64,000 nucleotides of DNA from Arenibacter algicola (GCF_000733925.1 NZ_JPOO01000001.1:1178001-1242000), one strand, 5' to 3'. Shown: positions 8,189-16,671, numbered from the stretch's first letter. Translations and numbers: made by a program. Notes: generated by a model not told the origin, from the sequence alone.

Positions 8189-9312
8189 TGGTTCTAGGTA
8201 TAGATAATAACGGATTGCTGTTAGAGGATGTCCTAGAAGAAGCAGATAATTTAAATCCAGTAAAGGAGCATTCCAGTGAGGGGCTTTTAGAAAGTGTCCT
8301 TATCGATCCCCTGGAGCAGTTACCCCCGCCTGAAAACTGTATAGAAATATCTGCCGATGGAACCGTTTCGACTATTGCAACCCTTGGAAATTTCAGTCTC
8401 CTAATTGGAAAGGCTAAGAGCAGGAAAACATTTTTTGTAGGCTTGATAGTTGCATCGTTCATAAGGGATGCAACAGTCCTTAATACTATAAAGGGAACGG
8501 CTAAAAGGGGCAAGAATGAGGTAATCCTTTTCGATACCGAACAAGGCAAGTTTCATTTGCATAGAACGGTTACCCGAATTTGCAAAATGTCCAATATGTT
8601 CAACCCTTCCAAATTCAAAGCTTACGGATTAAGAAAGTTCAAAGCTGTCGATAGGGTAAAAATGATTGAGGACAAAATATACAGCACCCCTAATTTAGGC
8701 TTGGTAGTTATAGATGGGGTAAGGGATTTAGTTACTTCTATAAATGATGAAGAACAGGCTAGCAATATGACCAGTCTATTATTGAAATGGACAGAGGAAC
8801 TGAATATTCATATAATAGTGGTATTGCACCAAAACAAGAACGATAACAACGCTAGGGGCCATCTAGGGGCGGAACTTGTTAATAAGGCGGAAACTACATT
8901 ATCGGTCACAAAAAGCCTTCAGGACAAAAGAATATCAATAGTAGAGGCAGAATACTGTAGGGATAAAGAACCTGAACCCTTCGCCTTCGAAATAGACGAT
9001 ACGGGACTGCCTATTCTTGCAGACAATTGGGAGGCTAGAACAACCTCAAGAAAAAAAGGAGGAGAGAACACCGAGATAGAGGATTTCAAGAAGTTTCAGC
9101 TCCTTACTTCAATTTTCTCAAAGAATCAGGAATACACCTACAAAGAACTCTGGATAGCATTGCAGACAGAATATAAAAGGCAGATTGGGGTCTCTATATC
9201 TGATGCCAAAGTAAAGAAGATGGTAGGTGAATGTAAGAACGAAGGATGGGTTATTCAAGAAGCTCACAGATACCCATATAAATTAGGTCAATATGATAAA
9301 GATATCCTATAG
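8188..9312 (+). CDS. RepA-like AAA/RecA-fold replicative helicase
   Basis: This 374-residue ATPase belongs to the RecA-fold group that includes plasmid RepA hexameric helicases. The Walker A loop is LIGKAKSRKTFF (about 71-82), a form with Lys-Thr after a K-rich loop, and Walker B is LGLVVIDG (about 170-177). A polar motif VVLHQNK and the segment ARGHLGAELVNKAET follow as in RepA relatives. The C-terminal about 80 residues resemble a winged helix. It is followed by a long inverted repeat and then a primase gene, so the element appears able to replicate on its own after excision. Confidence 0.85.
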   Translation: MVLGIDNNGLLLEDVLEEADNLNPVKEHSSEGLLESVLIDPLEQLPPPENCIEISADGTVSTIATLGNFSLLIGKAKSRKTFFVGLIVASFIRDATVLNTIKGTAKRGKNEVILFDTEQGKFHLHRTVTRICKMSNMFNPSKFKAYGLRKFKAVDRVKMIEDKIYSTPNLGLVVIDGVRDLVTSINDEEQASNMTSLLLKWTEELNIHIIVVLHQNKNDNNARGHLGAELVNKAETTLSVTKSLQDKRISIVEAEYCRDKEPEPFAFEIDDTGLPILADNWEARTTSRKKGGENTEIEDFKKFQLLTSIFSKNQEYTYKELWIALQTEYKRQIGVSISDAKVKKMVGECKNEGWVIQEAHRYPYKLGQYDKDIL

Positions 9313-9410
9313 GTTTAATACCGCCTTACATATAGGCGGTTAAACCGATGAACCTAAGGGCGTTTATAAATTTAAACATAGGTTCAAACCTAACGAACCG
9401 ATAAAAAATG
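9312..9410. other. Origin-like region: long hairpin and AACCGAT sites
   Basis: GGTTTAA-TA-CCGCCT (9312-9326) and AGGCGGTTAAACC (9334-9346) form a 13-base-pair stem with a two-base bulge and a 7-base loop. A second small palindrome AGGTTCAAACCT is at 9380-9391. AACCGAT occurs at 9343-9349, AACCGATA at 9396-9403, and further copies lie inside the next gene at 9633-9640 (inverted), 9652-9659 and 9672-9679. Position between helicase and primase genes fits a replication origin with short iterons. A regulatory hairpin is the alternative. Confidence 0.5.
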
Positions 9411-10715
9411 AATGATTATAAATACATATTGGAGCCTTATAAAAGTAGTAAGAACCGTTACAAGTGTCCTAGTTGCGGTAAGGCTAATCAATTCACAATG
9501 TACATAAATACGGAGATTGACGAGTATGTAGATGATAAAGTCGGGATATGTAACAGGATTGAAAAATGCGGATACCATTTAACGCCAAAGGAATATTTTA
9601 TGAGTTTGATAGGTTCAGGCAACACCCCAAGCTATCGGTTTAAAACACCCGAACCGATAACACCTCTCGCAAACCGATACAATGAGGTAAAACCAATTAC
9701 TTTTTTGGATAAAAAAATCTTATCAGAAAGCTATCACCGTCCAATAAAAAACAATTTTTTAAAGTACCTGGAAAGCCTTTTTGGTAATGAGCAAATGAAG
9801 TTCTTAAAGAAAGAGTATTTAATAGGTACAACCGAATTAGACAGTAAAAGAGTTGATTTTTTTCAGGTAGATGTCAATAGCCGTATACGACAAGTCAAAA
9901 ATATGGGTTACAATCCAGAGACAGGTAAAAAGGAAAATGTCTATTTCACTTATTCAAAAAGTAAATACCCGGATTATAATTTGGTACAATGTTTTTTTGG
10001 TGAGCATCTTCTTAACAAGTACCCTGAAAAGAAGGTGGGTATAGTAGAATCGGAAAAGACCGCAATTATAGCTAGTAGTTACATAAATGAGTTTGTATGG
10101 TTGGCAGCTGGTAATGCCAATGGTTTAAATCTAGAAAAAACCAAAGTATTAAAAGGGCGAGAGGTTATTCTATATCCAGATCTAGGCCAGTATGATAATT
10201 GGAAAGAAAAGATACCGTCATTAAATCAGGAAGCCTCCTATAGTGTATCTAAATTATTACTAAACAATTCAACTTCAGAGGAAAGGAAAAACGGATACGA
10301 CATTGCAGATTATCTTATACTAAAGGATTGGCGATTATTCCGAAGTAAATTATCTGAGCTACAATTAAAGGAAGCTACTCTTTTAGTGGGTGACCAAAAA
10401 GTACACAAAGAAACCATTAGTCCATTATCCAATGATGAGGTATTTCGACCTGAACCTATGATAATTGGTGAACTTGAAGACTGGAAGCCTGAAATTATGG
10501 AACTGGAGAATTATTTTGAAAATATTGAGCTGCCTAACAAACCTGTAAAGCTTCAGTCATATGGCATGATTCTAAATACCTCCCTATTTGTAAAAAGCCA
10601 TTTAGCAATAATTAAAAGGCATAATGGTAAGCGTACTTTTTCTCCTTACCTGAACCGCCTAAATGAACTCAAACAAATATTAAAACAAGATTTAATAATT
10701 GAAAGCATCAACTAA
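9408..10715 (+). CDS. Primase-like protein: zinc finger plus Toprim domain
   Basis: This 435-residue protein has a CHC2-like zinc finger at the N-terminus (Cys20, Cys23, Cys48, Cys54), a linker, and a Toprim domain (about 200-310). Toprim residues are the Glu in VGIVESEKTA (about 214) and the acidic YPDLG motif (about 256). This arrangement is that of phage and element primases, and I associate it with DUF6371-type proteins in Bacteroidota. The C-terminal about 100 residues are unassigned. Lying directly behind the RepA-like helicase, it would prime replication of the excised element. Confidence 0.8.
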   Translation: MNDYKYILEPYKSSKNRYKCPSCGKANQFTMYINTEIDEYVDDKVGICNRIEKCGYHLTPKEYFMSLIGSGNTPSYRFKTPEPITPLANRYNEVKPITFLDKKILSESYHRPIKNNFLKYLESLFGNEQMKFLKKEYLIGTTELDSKRVDFFQVDVNSRIRQVKNMGYNPETGKKENVYFTYSKSKYPDYNLVQCFFGEHLLNKYPEKKVGIVESEKTAIIASSYINEFVWLAAGNANGLNLEKTKVLKGREVILYPDLGQYDNWKEKIPSLNQEASYSVSKLLLNNSTSEERKNGYDIADYLILKDWRLFRSKLSELQLKEATLLVGDQKVHKETISPLSNDEVFRPEPMIIGELEDWKPEIMELENYFENIELPNKPVKLQSYGMILNTSLFVKSHLAIIKRHNGKRTFSPYLNRLNELKQILKQDLIIESIN

Positions 10716-10720
10716 ATTTT

Positions 10721-11452
10721 ATGCAAATGGAAAAAGAAAAAAGTTTACAAAAGTTTACAGATTTTGACCAAATCAAAACAAAAAAGCAAGTAAGGGAATA
10801 CATGGATGGAAATCCTAAAAAAATACAAGACTTATTAGATTATCTGTTTAGTCAATACAATGAAAGCCTTCATAAAAAGCAAAGAAAAGAGTATGAGCTG
10901 GAGAATCTAATCTCAGAAATGTATGAACATAATAATAATGATGATGACGCACGAGTATTTAGAAACCAAACTTACGAATCCAATCACCATAAAATAACAG
11001 CTGCATTACACAATAGTATATTAGAAAATAGATGTTTCCCAACTATGAGCCTGATTGAAGAGGGAACGGGTCTTTCTAGACAGACCATTTACAAACATCT
11101 GAACTCCGGACTAAAAAACGATTACAACAAATTGGTAATGGGTAAACTTGAATACATGGCAACACATGCTCTTTCTAAACTTTATCTAATCGGGATACAG
11201 GATAATAACGCAAGTGCTTTAAAACACTTTATCGAGTTGTCAGGGGCGATTAACAGGAGCCCTCAAGAAAGAGTCAACAGTTACGTTCAAATCAACAATG
11301 TAACCATAACCCAGGAGGATATCAAAAACCTTCCCCCTAAAAGTATAGAGGCAATCACAAAATTATTGTCAGAGGCTAGAAATGATAAACAGGTTATTGA
11401 TATGAAGCAAATTCAGAAGGGTATGGAGTATTCAAGTTCTCCTAGGGATTAA
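10721..11452 (+). CDS. Terminase-small-subunit-like DNA-binding protein
   Basis: This 243-residue protein has a charged N-terminal region, a helix-turn-helix (about 103-127, around IEEGTGLSRQTIYKHL), a helical oligomerisation-type segment containing NNASALKHFIELSG (about 166-180), and a C-terminal tail with VNSYVQINNVTITQEDI. This plan is what I recognise in phage small terminases of the phBC6A51 group. Small terminases bind the packaging site and bring DNA to the large subunit, which is absent here. In phage satellites an island-encoded TerS redirects a helper's packaging motor. A plain transcription factor is the alternative. It lies 5 bases after the primase gene. Confidence 0.62.
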   Translation: MQMEKEKSLQKFTDFDQIKTKKQVREYMDGNPKKIQDLLDYLFSQYNESLHKKQRKEYELENLISEMYEHNNNDDDARVFRNQTYESNHHKITAALHNSILENRCFPTMSLIEEGTGLSRQTIYKHLNSGLKNDYNKLVMGKLEYMATHALSKLYLIGIQDNNASALKHFIELSGAINRSPQERVNSYVQINNVTITQEDIKNLPPKSIEAITKLLSEARNDKQVIDMKQIQKGMEYSSSPRD

Positions 11453-11473
11453 GGTTATTAAAAAAAAATAATT

Positions 11474-12109
11474 ATGGGTAGGAACAGTACAGGAGTTTAT
11501 ACCAATTCAGCCAGCAGAAAACTTGATTTGAGTTGGATGTTCAAAAATGGCTATATCAAAAAGGAGTCTATTGTCGATGGCGTATTGAAGTGGGAGGACG
11601 GAAGTAGTGCTTCATTTGAAAGTGTATTCTATGAGGGGGACAAATACATCAGGGTCTCATATTCATTAACCGATAGAAAGGGGAAGGATACTTATTATGA
11701 TTATAGGATCTACTTTGATACGGTTCCAAGTAATCTGGGTAAAGGAGAAGTGATATACTTTCTATGTCCCGAAAGCAATGAACGAGCAAGGATATTATAC
11801 ATGGCCTACGGTCACGGGAAGTATGCCCATAGAAATTTCTACTACAATAATTTTGGTTTAAGGGTTTATTACACCTCACAGCAAACTTCAAAAGATTGGT
11901 ACGCCAATACAAGATACTTTGCCGTAAAAAGAAGGTATAACAGATTAATCGATGAATTGGTAGCGGTAAAATATAGAAAGACCCATTATAGGGGCGTTCC
12001 TACTAAACAATTTAAAAAACTGTTCAAACTACGGGACAAGTTGAACGAATATGATAATAAAAGGAATAGGTTGATTATAGATAAATGGAATTATTTAAAA
12101 TCATTCTAA
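11474..12109 (+). CDS. Phage-associated conserved protein, function unknown
   Basis: This 211-residue protein starts MGRNSTGVYTNSASRKLDLS, a beginning I recognise from proteins found repeatedly in flavobacterial prophages and mobile elements, always without a known function. A beta-rich N-terminal half (about 20-110) includes VPSNLGKGEVIYFLCPE; the C-terminal half (130-211) is strongly basic and helical, suggesting nucleic-acid binding. It follows the TerS-like gene by 21 bases, in the same operon. Confidence 0.7.
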   Translation: MGRNSTGVYTNSASRKLDLSWMFKNGYIKKESIVDGVLKWEDGSSASFESVFYEGDKYIRVSYSLTDRKGKDTYYDYRIYFDTVPSNLGKGEVIYFLCPESNERARILYMAYGHGKYAHRNFYYNNFGLRVYYTSQQTSKDWYANTRYFAVKRRYNRLIDELVAVKYRKTHYRGVPTKQFKKLFKLRDKLNEYDNKRNRLIIDKWNYLKSF

Positions 12110-12156
12110 ATAATAATTATAACTAGTAGATTAAGAGTAATAAATAAACATTGAAA

Positions 12157-14391
12157 ATGGGAAAATTAGGACAAATAAACGATACTGAATTTGAAATCAC
12201 AAGTGATAAGATACCCGCTTTGGTACTTACCCAAGAACCCAAGAATTGGGATGATGACGAAAAATCTTATTCCTACGATAAAGAGGGCAGGGGAACTTTA
12301 ATGAAAATCAATACACAGTTAGAGTTTGGAAAAGAAGTATGGTCTTATTTAAAGGGTGTAATATTTGCTTTTGGCTTTGGTTCTACCTGTGAGATAATAA
12401 AGAGGGGAAAGAGCACCACTAAAATAGGGGAGGATAAAAGAATACTTTACCAAGCGGTTCTGGATGTGGACAAAGCGGAGTTCGACGATTCTATCAAATC
12501 GGTAAAAGTTCCATTTACACAAGGTGGGCTTTATGATGTGGTAAAATCAAGTTATAACGATACTTACGATCTAGTAAATACCAAAAGCGCAGACAATAAG
12601 GATATAACCGATATTGACACCATTATAGAGCAGGTAACTGGTAGGGAAATATTTAGGCGGACGGAACTTGAAGTTCAGGACGGAACTTTAACTGATGTTC
12701 AGTTTAATGCAGGTGGGCAGGATACGGCAAGGGCAGTGCCATTTCGTGTAGTCCGCAATTCTGATTCAGATTCGATAAGTGGGATTACCATAGGCGGTGA
12801 AAAGGTAAACTTTGCCGACAACGATTATAAGGACGGTAATGTGGCTTCATTGCTTTATCATGATGCGGACGAAAGTAAAAGATTAAAACTTAATGGTAGG
12901 GTCAAGTTGACTATTACCAACGATACAAGTGGTAATATGTACCTACAGGGTATTAAGTACACTTTAGAAAATGGGGTATTAAAATTCAAGACAGGCAGCG
13001 CAGAGGCTTTTGCTTCAGTTTCTACATCTTCAGAGGGCAATATACTGGATTACACATTTACAAACCACTTTGTGGACCTGGAAAAGGGCGAAAGTTATGC
13101 AATAGTCCTTTTAGCCAGAAGTAGTGCTTCTGTTTTTTCCTCACCTACCTTAAAATGGAAGTTTTACGATACCTACATGGTTATTGAGAACGATGACAGC
13201 TTTAAGCCCACACAAGCAAAAGCAATACTTCCCTATGAGTATTTTGATAGGTTATTGGAGAAGATAACCGGAGAAAAAGGATTGTTGATAAGCAATGTTT
13301 TTGGTAGGTCTGAACTAGGATATAAAGAGGATGGCGAGTGGGCTTATTTAGGGGTCGCTTCTGGTTTTTGGGCAAGGGGATTCGATATAGGGGCAGAAAT
13401 AATAAACCCCGAAACACAAGAGCCTTATGATAAAAAACAATTCAATATAAGCCTAAAGGATGCGGTCGAATCATTTCACACAATATTCCCTTTAATGTGG
13501 TCTATTGAGGTGGTAAACGGTAAAGAGCGTTTTAGAATTGAAAAATACGAATATACCCAGCAAAGTTTTGTAGGGGTAAGATTGGGCAGAACGGTAAACG
13601 GTACTTTTCAATACATACCGGCCCAAAAACCAAAGACAACCATATTATCGTCAGACCTTTTCACGGGGGTCAAGATGGGATATGAAAAAGGAGGTAACGA
13701 ATATGAAGAGGTAGCAGGTCTTTCCTCACCTCACGGAATGATGGAAAGGACAACCTCACTAAGGAGCAAAAGGAACGAATCAAACATCTATACCCAATTA
13801 TCCAAGATAAGGGCAGATTTAGAAGGCTATGATCTGGCACGTAGGGAGCAAGCGGTTGAAACTTACGATATAGATACTACTTTTGATCAGGATATTTTCT
13901 TTAGGCACTTAAAGAAAACAGGTACACAGTATTTCCTAAGAACGTGGGAGGATGATTTTGAGAACGCACCAAGTGGTAAGAATGTTTATAGTCCTGGCAC
14001 TATGGGCAATCTATTGTTGACCCCTTTTCAATGTATAAAAAGGCATGGTAAAATTATAGGAACTGGTCTTTATCCAGAGCCATACGGACAATTGACTTTT
14101 GCATCATCGAACTGTTTCAGCAATTTCTCAATGGATGACCATGTAGAGGATGGCGCAATAAACAACAGCGAATTGGGAAAGCCATACACTAATGGATTCA
14201 AGATAACCTTCGAGGGCAAGGTTTATCAGGAAATGATAGACGAAATAGAAGGGTTCACTGAAATAGACGGGGAAAGGATACCCAACTGGTACGGGCAATA
14301 TGAAGTAAAGATAGGGGATGAACTGGTAAGGGGCAGGATTATGGATATTAAGATAAACAAGAACGGAAAACACGAAATAGCACAGATATAG
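12157..14391 (+). CDS. Large virion-like (tail or minor structural) protein
   Basis: ATG at 12157 is preferred to TTG at 12151. The product has 744 residues, no signal peptide and no membrane segment. It is beta-strand rich with many Asn/Asp/Gly turns, ends with EVKIGDELVRGRIMDIKINK, and reads like a phage tail, baseplate or other structural protein. I cannot name a family. The middle (about 245-350) looks like a jelly-roll or carbohydrate-binding-type insertion. It follows the TerS-like and phage-associated genes and is the largest gene of the element. If it is a virion part, the element alters or supplements helper particles. An intracellular element-specific function remains possible. Confidence 0.6.
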   Translation: MGKLGQINDTEFEITSDKIPALVLTQEPKNWDDDEKSYSYDKEGRGTLMKINTQLEFGKEVWSYLKGVIFAFGFGSTCEIIKRGKSTTKIGEDKRILYQAVLDVDKAEFDDSIKSVKVPFTQGGLYDVVKSSYNDTYDLVNTKSADNKDITDIDTIIEQVTGREIFRRTELEVQDGTLTDVQFNAGGQDTARAVPFRVVRNSDSDSISGITIGGEKVNFADNDYKDGNVASLLYHDADESKRLKLNGRVKLTITNDTSGNMYLQGIKYTLENGVLKFKTGSAEAFASVSTSSEGNILDYTFTNHFVDLEKGESYAIVLLARSSASVFSSPTLKWKFYDTYMVIENDDSFKPTQAKAILPYEYFDRLLEKITGEKGLLISNVFGRSELGYKEDGEWAYLGVASGFWARGFDIGAEIINPETQEPYDKKQFNISLKDAVESFHTIFPLMWSIEVVNGKERFRIEKYEYTQQSFVGVRLGRTVNGTFQYIPAQKPKTTILSSDLFTGVKMGYEKGGNEYEEVAGLSSPHGMMERTTSLRSKRNESNIYTQLSKIRADLEGYDLARREQAVETYDIDTTFDQDIFFRHLKKTGTQYFLRTWEDDFENAPSGKNVYSPGTMGNLLLTPFQCIKRHGKIIGTGLYPEPYGQLTFASSNCFSNFSMDDHVEDGAINNSELGKPYTNGFKITFEGKVYQEMIDEIEGFTEIDGERIPNWYGQYEVKIGDELVRGRIMDIKINKNGKHEIAQI

Positions 14392-14478
14392 ACTTATCTT
14401 AATTTCTTGGCTATTTTAATGTAGATGTCCAATTAAAACTAATATTATTTCCTATATTCAACTTAAAATATTTAGATT

Positions 14479-14991
14479 ATGAAATTGGTTACTTTAATTA
14501 TTGGTTTGCTTTGTTTAACAGGTAATTCCCAATCTACTGAGTCACTAGAATCTTATACTGCTTCCAACGGAATAACATATTCAGTGGGAGACGAGATAAA
14601 GCTTGGAAAGGGTTCTGATACTGATGGGAAATTTGTCTATGTAACCATTGGGGGTTGGGCTGTATCTACAAGCCCAGAAGCGAATAGATTACCCGCTGCA
14701 AATGCAGGTTTAATTGTAACGATCAAGAAAATCAAAAAGTACGACAAAAAGAGAATGAAAAAGGTAGTTTTAACCGTTGGTGGGGGTAATATTACCAATT
14801 ATTTGATTGATTTGGAAAACGCGATAGACCAATGTGAAATTGAAAATTGTGGGAAAGACAATAGTGATAACATCAGCCAAGAAACCGACAAATATGATAA
14901 AATCAAAAAACTCAAAGATTTATTGGATGATGGCATATTGACTCAAGAAGAATATGAGTCTGAAAAAAAGAAATTATTGGAAGGACAATGA
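14479..14991 (+). CDS. Secreted SHOCT-domain protein, paralogue 1
   Basis: This 170-residue protein has an N-terminal signal peptide (about 1-19, no lipobox Cys), a beta-rich domain beginning ESYTASNGITYSVGDEIKLG, a polar linker, and a C-terminal SHOCT motif (about 140-168) of pattern L-x-x-L-x-x-x-G-x-L-T-x-x-E-Y. The protein at 18500-19012 has the same length and layout and is clearly a paralogue. The SHOCT motif is a short oligomerisation-like module; the function of the first domain is unknown. It is the last gene of the rightward block and may be host-conditioning cargo. Confidence 0.8.
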   Translation: MKLVTLIIGLLCLTGNSQSTESLESYTASNGITYSVGDEIKLGKGSDTDGKFVYVTIGGWAVSTSPEANRLPAANAGLIVTIKKIKKYDKKRMKKVVLTVGGGNITNYLIDLENAIDQCEIENCGKDNSDNISQETDKYDKIKKLKDLLDDGILTQEEYESEKKKLLEGQ

Positions 14992-15036
14992 TTAAATAAA
15001 ACTATACGCTATCCTTTATTTTTCAGTTTATAATAT

Positions 15037-15267
15037 TCACGGGTTCGATTTCTTATTGATTGATTGCAAATTGTTATCCTTATCGGTAATATTTAAAGTA
15101 CGGTTATCGTGATAGTGGTGATGTACTGATTTATCAATGTAAGTAGGATGGTTATAATCATCTTTTAAATGTTTGCCAAAGAATAGGTCAAATACAAAAG
15201 TGAAGAGATAATACCCCGCAGCCCCGAATAATATTATAATGGCTGCTATAAGTAAAGCTCCTAACAT
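15037..15267 (-). CDS. Small membrane protein with His-rich tail
   Basis: This 76-residue protein has one N-terminal transmembrane helix (about 3-30), a DLFFGK junction, and a polar tail containing HHHYHDNR. It is the distal gene of a short leftward group with the 57-residue protein at 15356-15529. No function is recognised; in mobile elements such proteins can be superinfection-exclusion or toxin components, but nothing specific is visible. The frame has sensible codon use and no longer competing frame. Confidence 0.6.
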   Translation of the reverse strand: MLGALLIAAIIILFGAAGYYLFTFVFDLFFGKHLKDDYNHPTYIDKSVHHHYHDNRTLNITDKDNNLQSINKKSNP

Positions 15268-15355
15268 AAGAATAGTATGTGTTAATCTGAGAATTGGTTA
15301 TAATCCTAAAGTTAAACATTCGAGATTATAAATCACATACTTTTCGGGATAATGT

Positions 15356-15529
15356 TTATTTGCTAAGTTTAAGAGTTCTGATTAAGTGTTCATTAATTTC
15401 CTCACTGGTCATACCTCCGATTCGTTTCTTTGGTTCCGAATTATCCTTACCATACATTATCCTGAACCTCTTTTGCTCTTCAATCGATGCTGATTCTAAT
15501 ACGTTCATTACGGTTTCTGCTGTAATCAT
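15356..15529 (-). CDS. Small conserved-looking 57-residue protein
   Basis: Reading the minus strand from ATG at 15529 gives a 57-residue protein beginning MITAETVMNVLESASIEEQK and ending RTLKLSK, mostly helical with a central basic GKDNSEPKKRIGGMTSEE segment. Its amino-acid make-up is that of a real soluble protein, whereas the overlapping plus-strand frame (15294-15536) has an unnatural hydrophobic composition. It lies between the XRE repressor and the small membrane protein, all leftward. It may be a small regulator; no family is recognised. Confidence 0.6.
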   Translation of the reverse strand: MITAETVMNVLESASIEEQKRFRIMYGKDNSEPKKRIGGMTSEEINEHLIRTLKLSK

Positions 15530-15593
15530 GATTTAATCTATTTTAGGGTTGTAATAAATAATTTATTGTTGAATTAGATTAAAAAATATTAAT

Positions 15594-15905
15594 TTATTCG
15601 ACTTCTTTCACCCGTTGTAAAAATAATTCTAAGTTGTCAACGCTTGTTATCTTATGAATTTCACCGCGGAATTCTAAAAACCCATTAACAAGAGGTTTGC
15701 CTATTCCATTCTTTGTAGAATTAAACATTTCCCTGACATCAACATCTAGAACCTCCGCAATCTTTAATAGTAAGTCCGGCTTTGGAAAATTTTTCCCACT
15801 CACAATATTAGAGATAGTATTTTGTGAAACCCCTGTTTTGTCCGCCAATGTTTTTCCATTGATCCCGCTTTCTGAAAGCAGCTCCTTTAATCTTAATAAC
15901 TCCAT
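15594..15905 (-). CDS. XRE-family repressor of the element switch
   Basis: This 103-residue protein has a classic lambda-repressor-type helix-turn-helix (about 5-60), with LADKTGVSQNTISNIVSGKN as the DNA-contacting part. The C-terminal about 40 residues are not a LexA-like peptidase, so release would depend on an antirepressor or a helper phage protein. It is divergent from 16046 onward, and the gap holds three operator-like 17-bp inverted repeats overlapping promoter elements for both directions. This is the layout of a CI/Cro or Stl-type switch. Confidence 0.88.
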   Translation of the reverse strand: MELLRLKELLSESGINGKTLADKTGVSQNTISNIVSGKNFPKPDLLLKIAEVLDVDVREMFNSTKNGIGKPLVNGFLEFRGEIHKITSVDNLELFLQRVKEVE

Positions 15906-15927
15906 TTTAATAGTATTTATGATTAAC

Positions 15928-15957
15928 CAAAGATAGTGAATACAATTAACATTTGTA
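15928..15957 (-). promoter_or_regulatory. Repressor promoter -7 box with operator O1
   Basis: CAAAGATA (15928-15935) reads TATCTTTG on the minus strand and matches TAnnTTTG; transcription would start about 15 bases before the repressor ATG. Immediately upstream is O1, TACAA-N7-TTGTA (15941-15957), placed to block this promoter, which suggests autorepression. The -33 element is weak. Confidence 0.55.
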
Positions 15958-15983
15958 TAATTTTAATTAAAATACAAATATTG

Positions 15984-16043
15984 TTTGGTTATTATGTAAA
16001 TGTTACTTACATTTGCTATAGATTATTACAAACAATACTTGTA
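15984..16043 (+). promoter_or_regulatory. Rightward switch promoter with operators O2 and O3
   Basis: TTTG (15984-15987) and TACATTTG (16008-16015) are separated by 20 bases, a perfect Bacteroidota -33/-7 pair. O2, TGTAA-N7-TTACA (15995-16011), lies between them and overlaps the -7 box. O3, TACAA-N7-TTGTA (16027-16043), lies downstream next to the ATG at 16046. O3 and O1 have identical arms and spacing. Repressor bound at O2 would exclude RNA polymerase. Confidence 0.68.
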
Positions 16044-16045
16044 TT

Positions 16046-16342
16046 ATGGATGCAACGACCTTCAAAACCGAAATTAAAAACCTAAAAGACTTCTTAGTGG
16101 GTAAGACTATCACAGTAAGTCTAGTAAATGGCAACAACATAACTAAGTATGATTTTAGCACCCTAAAAGGATTTGGCAAAGCTATACTAGCCTTTGAAGG
16201 AATGGGGGCGAATTTTGGATTTATTAAAGTTGGCAACAGTCTGATTGAAAAAAGAACAAAGGATATTAAAGAGTTAAATCATTATATCAACAACGGTGTA
16301 TGGGACAGCGTACACTTTTTAGCCACAACAATTAAAAACTAA
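16046..16342 (+). CDS. First gene of the rightward switch operon, unknown function
   Basis: This 98-residue soluble protein is transcribed from the switch promoter, in the place where phages encode Cro or an antirepressor. It has no recognisable helix-turn-helix; the segments KTITVSLVNGNNITKYDF and GANFGFIKVGNS suggest a small beta-sheet flanked by helices. The ATG is 3 bases after operator O3. The next gene follows after 5 bases. Function unknown. Confidence 0.65.
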   Translation: MDATTFKTEIKNLKDFLVGKTITVSLVNGNNITKYDFSTLKGFGKAILAFEGMGANFGFIKVGNSLIEKRTKDIKELNHYINNGVWDSVHFLATTIKN

Positions 16343-16347
16343 TCATT

Positions 16348-16653
16348 ATGAACTTCAGGACAACAGTATTCAAGAGAGCGCACGAAATTGCAAAACAAAC
16401 AGGAAAGACTTTTGCTATTTGTTTAGTTAAAGCATGGCAGATTTATAGGCTTAAAAAGGCCATGTTAACAAATAAAGTAAAGTTTGCTTATGAAAAGACA
16501 GACGGGTCTTTGCGCTATGCCGTGGGGACACTTAAGGGAAACTTTGAAATAAAGGGAACTGGAAAACCTAATTATAAGACTTTATCGTATTTCGATATTC
16601 AAGCAAATGGATTTAGGTCTTTTAAAATTGAGAATTTAATCCAAGTATATTAA
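16348..16653 (+). CDS. SH3-beta-barrel protein, DUF2693-like
   Basis: This 101-residue protein has an N-terminal helix (about 1-38, with the AWQIYRLKKAM motif) and a C-terminal beta-barrel part containing KFAYEKTDGSLRYAVGTLKG and NYKTLSYFDIQANGFRSF, which I recognise as the DUF2693/SH3-like fold common in Bacteroidota mobile elements and phages. The biochemical role is unknown; the basic helix suggests nucleic-acid binding. It is second in the switch operon. Confidence 0.78.
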   Translation: MNFRTTVFKRAHEIAKQTGKTFAICLVKAWQIYRLKKAMLTNKVKFAYEKTDGSLRYAVGTLKGNFEIKGTGKPNYKTLSYFDIQANGFRSFKIENLIQVY

Positions 16654-16671
16654 TCATTAAAAAAAGTCAAA

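Noticed and set aside
15294..15536. 80-residue plus-strand reading frame
   Set aside because: It overlaps the natural-looking 57-residue minus-strand gene and has an unnatural hydrophobic composition.
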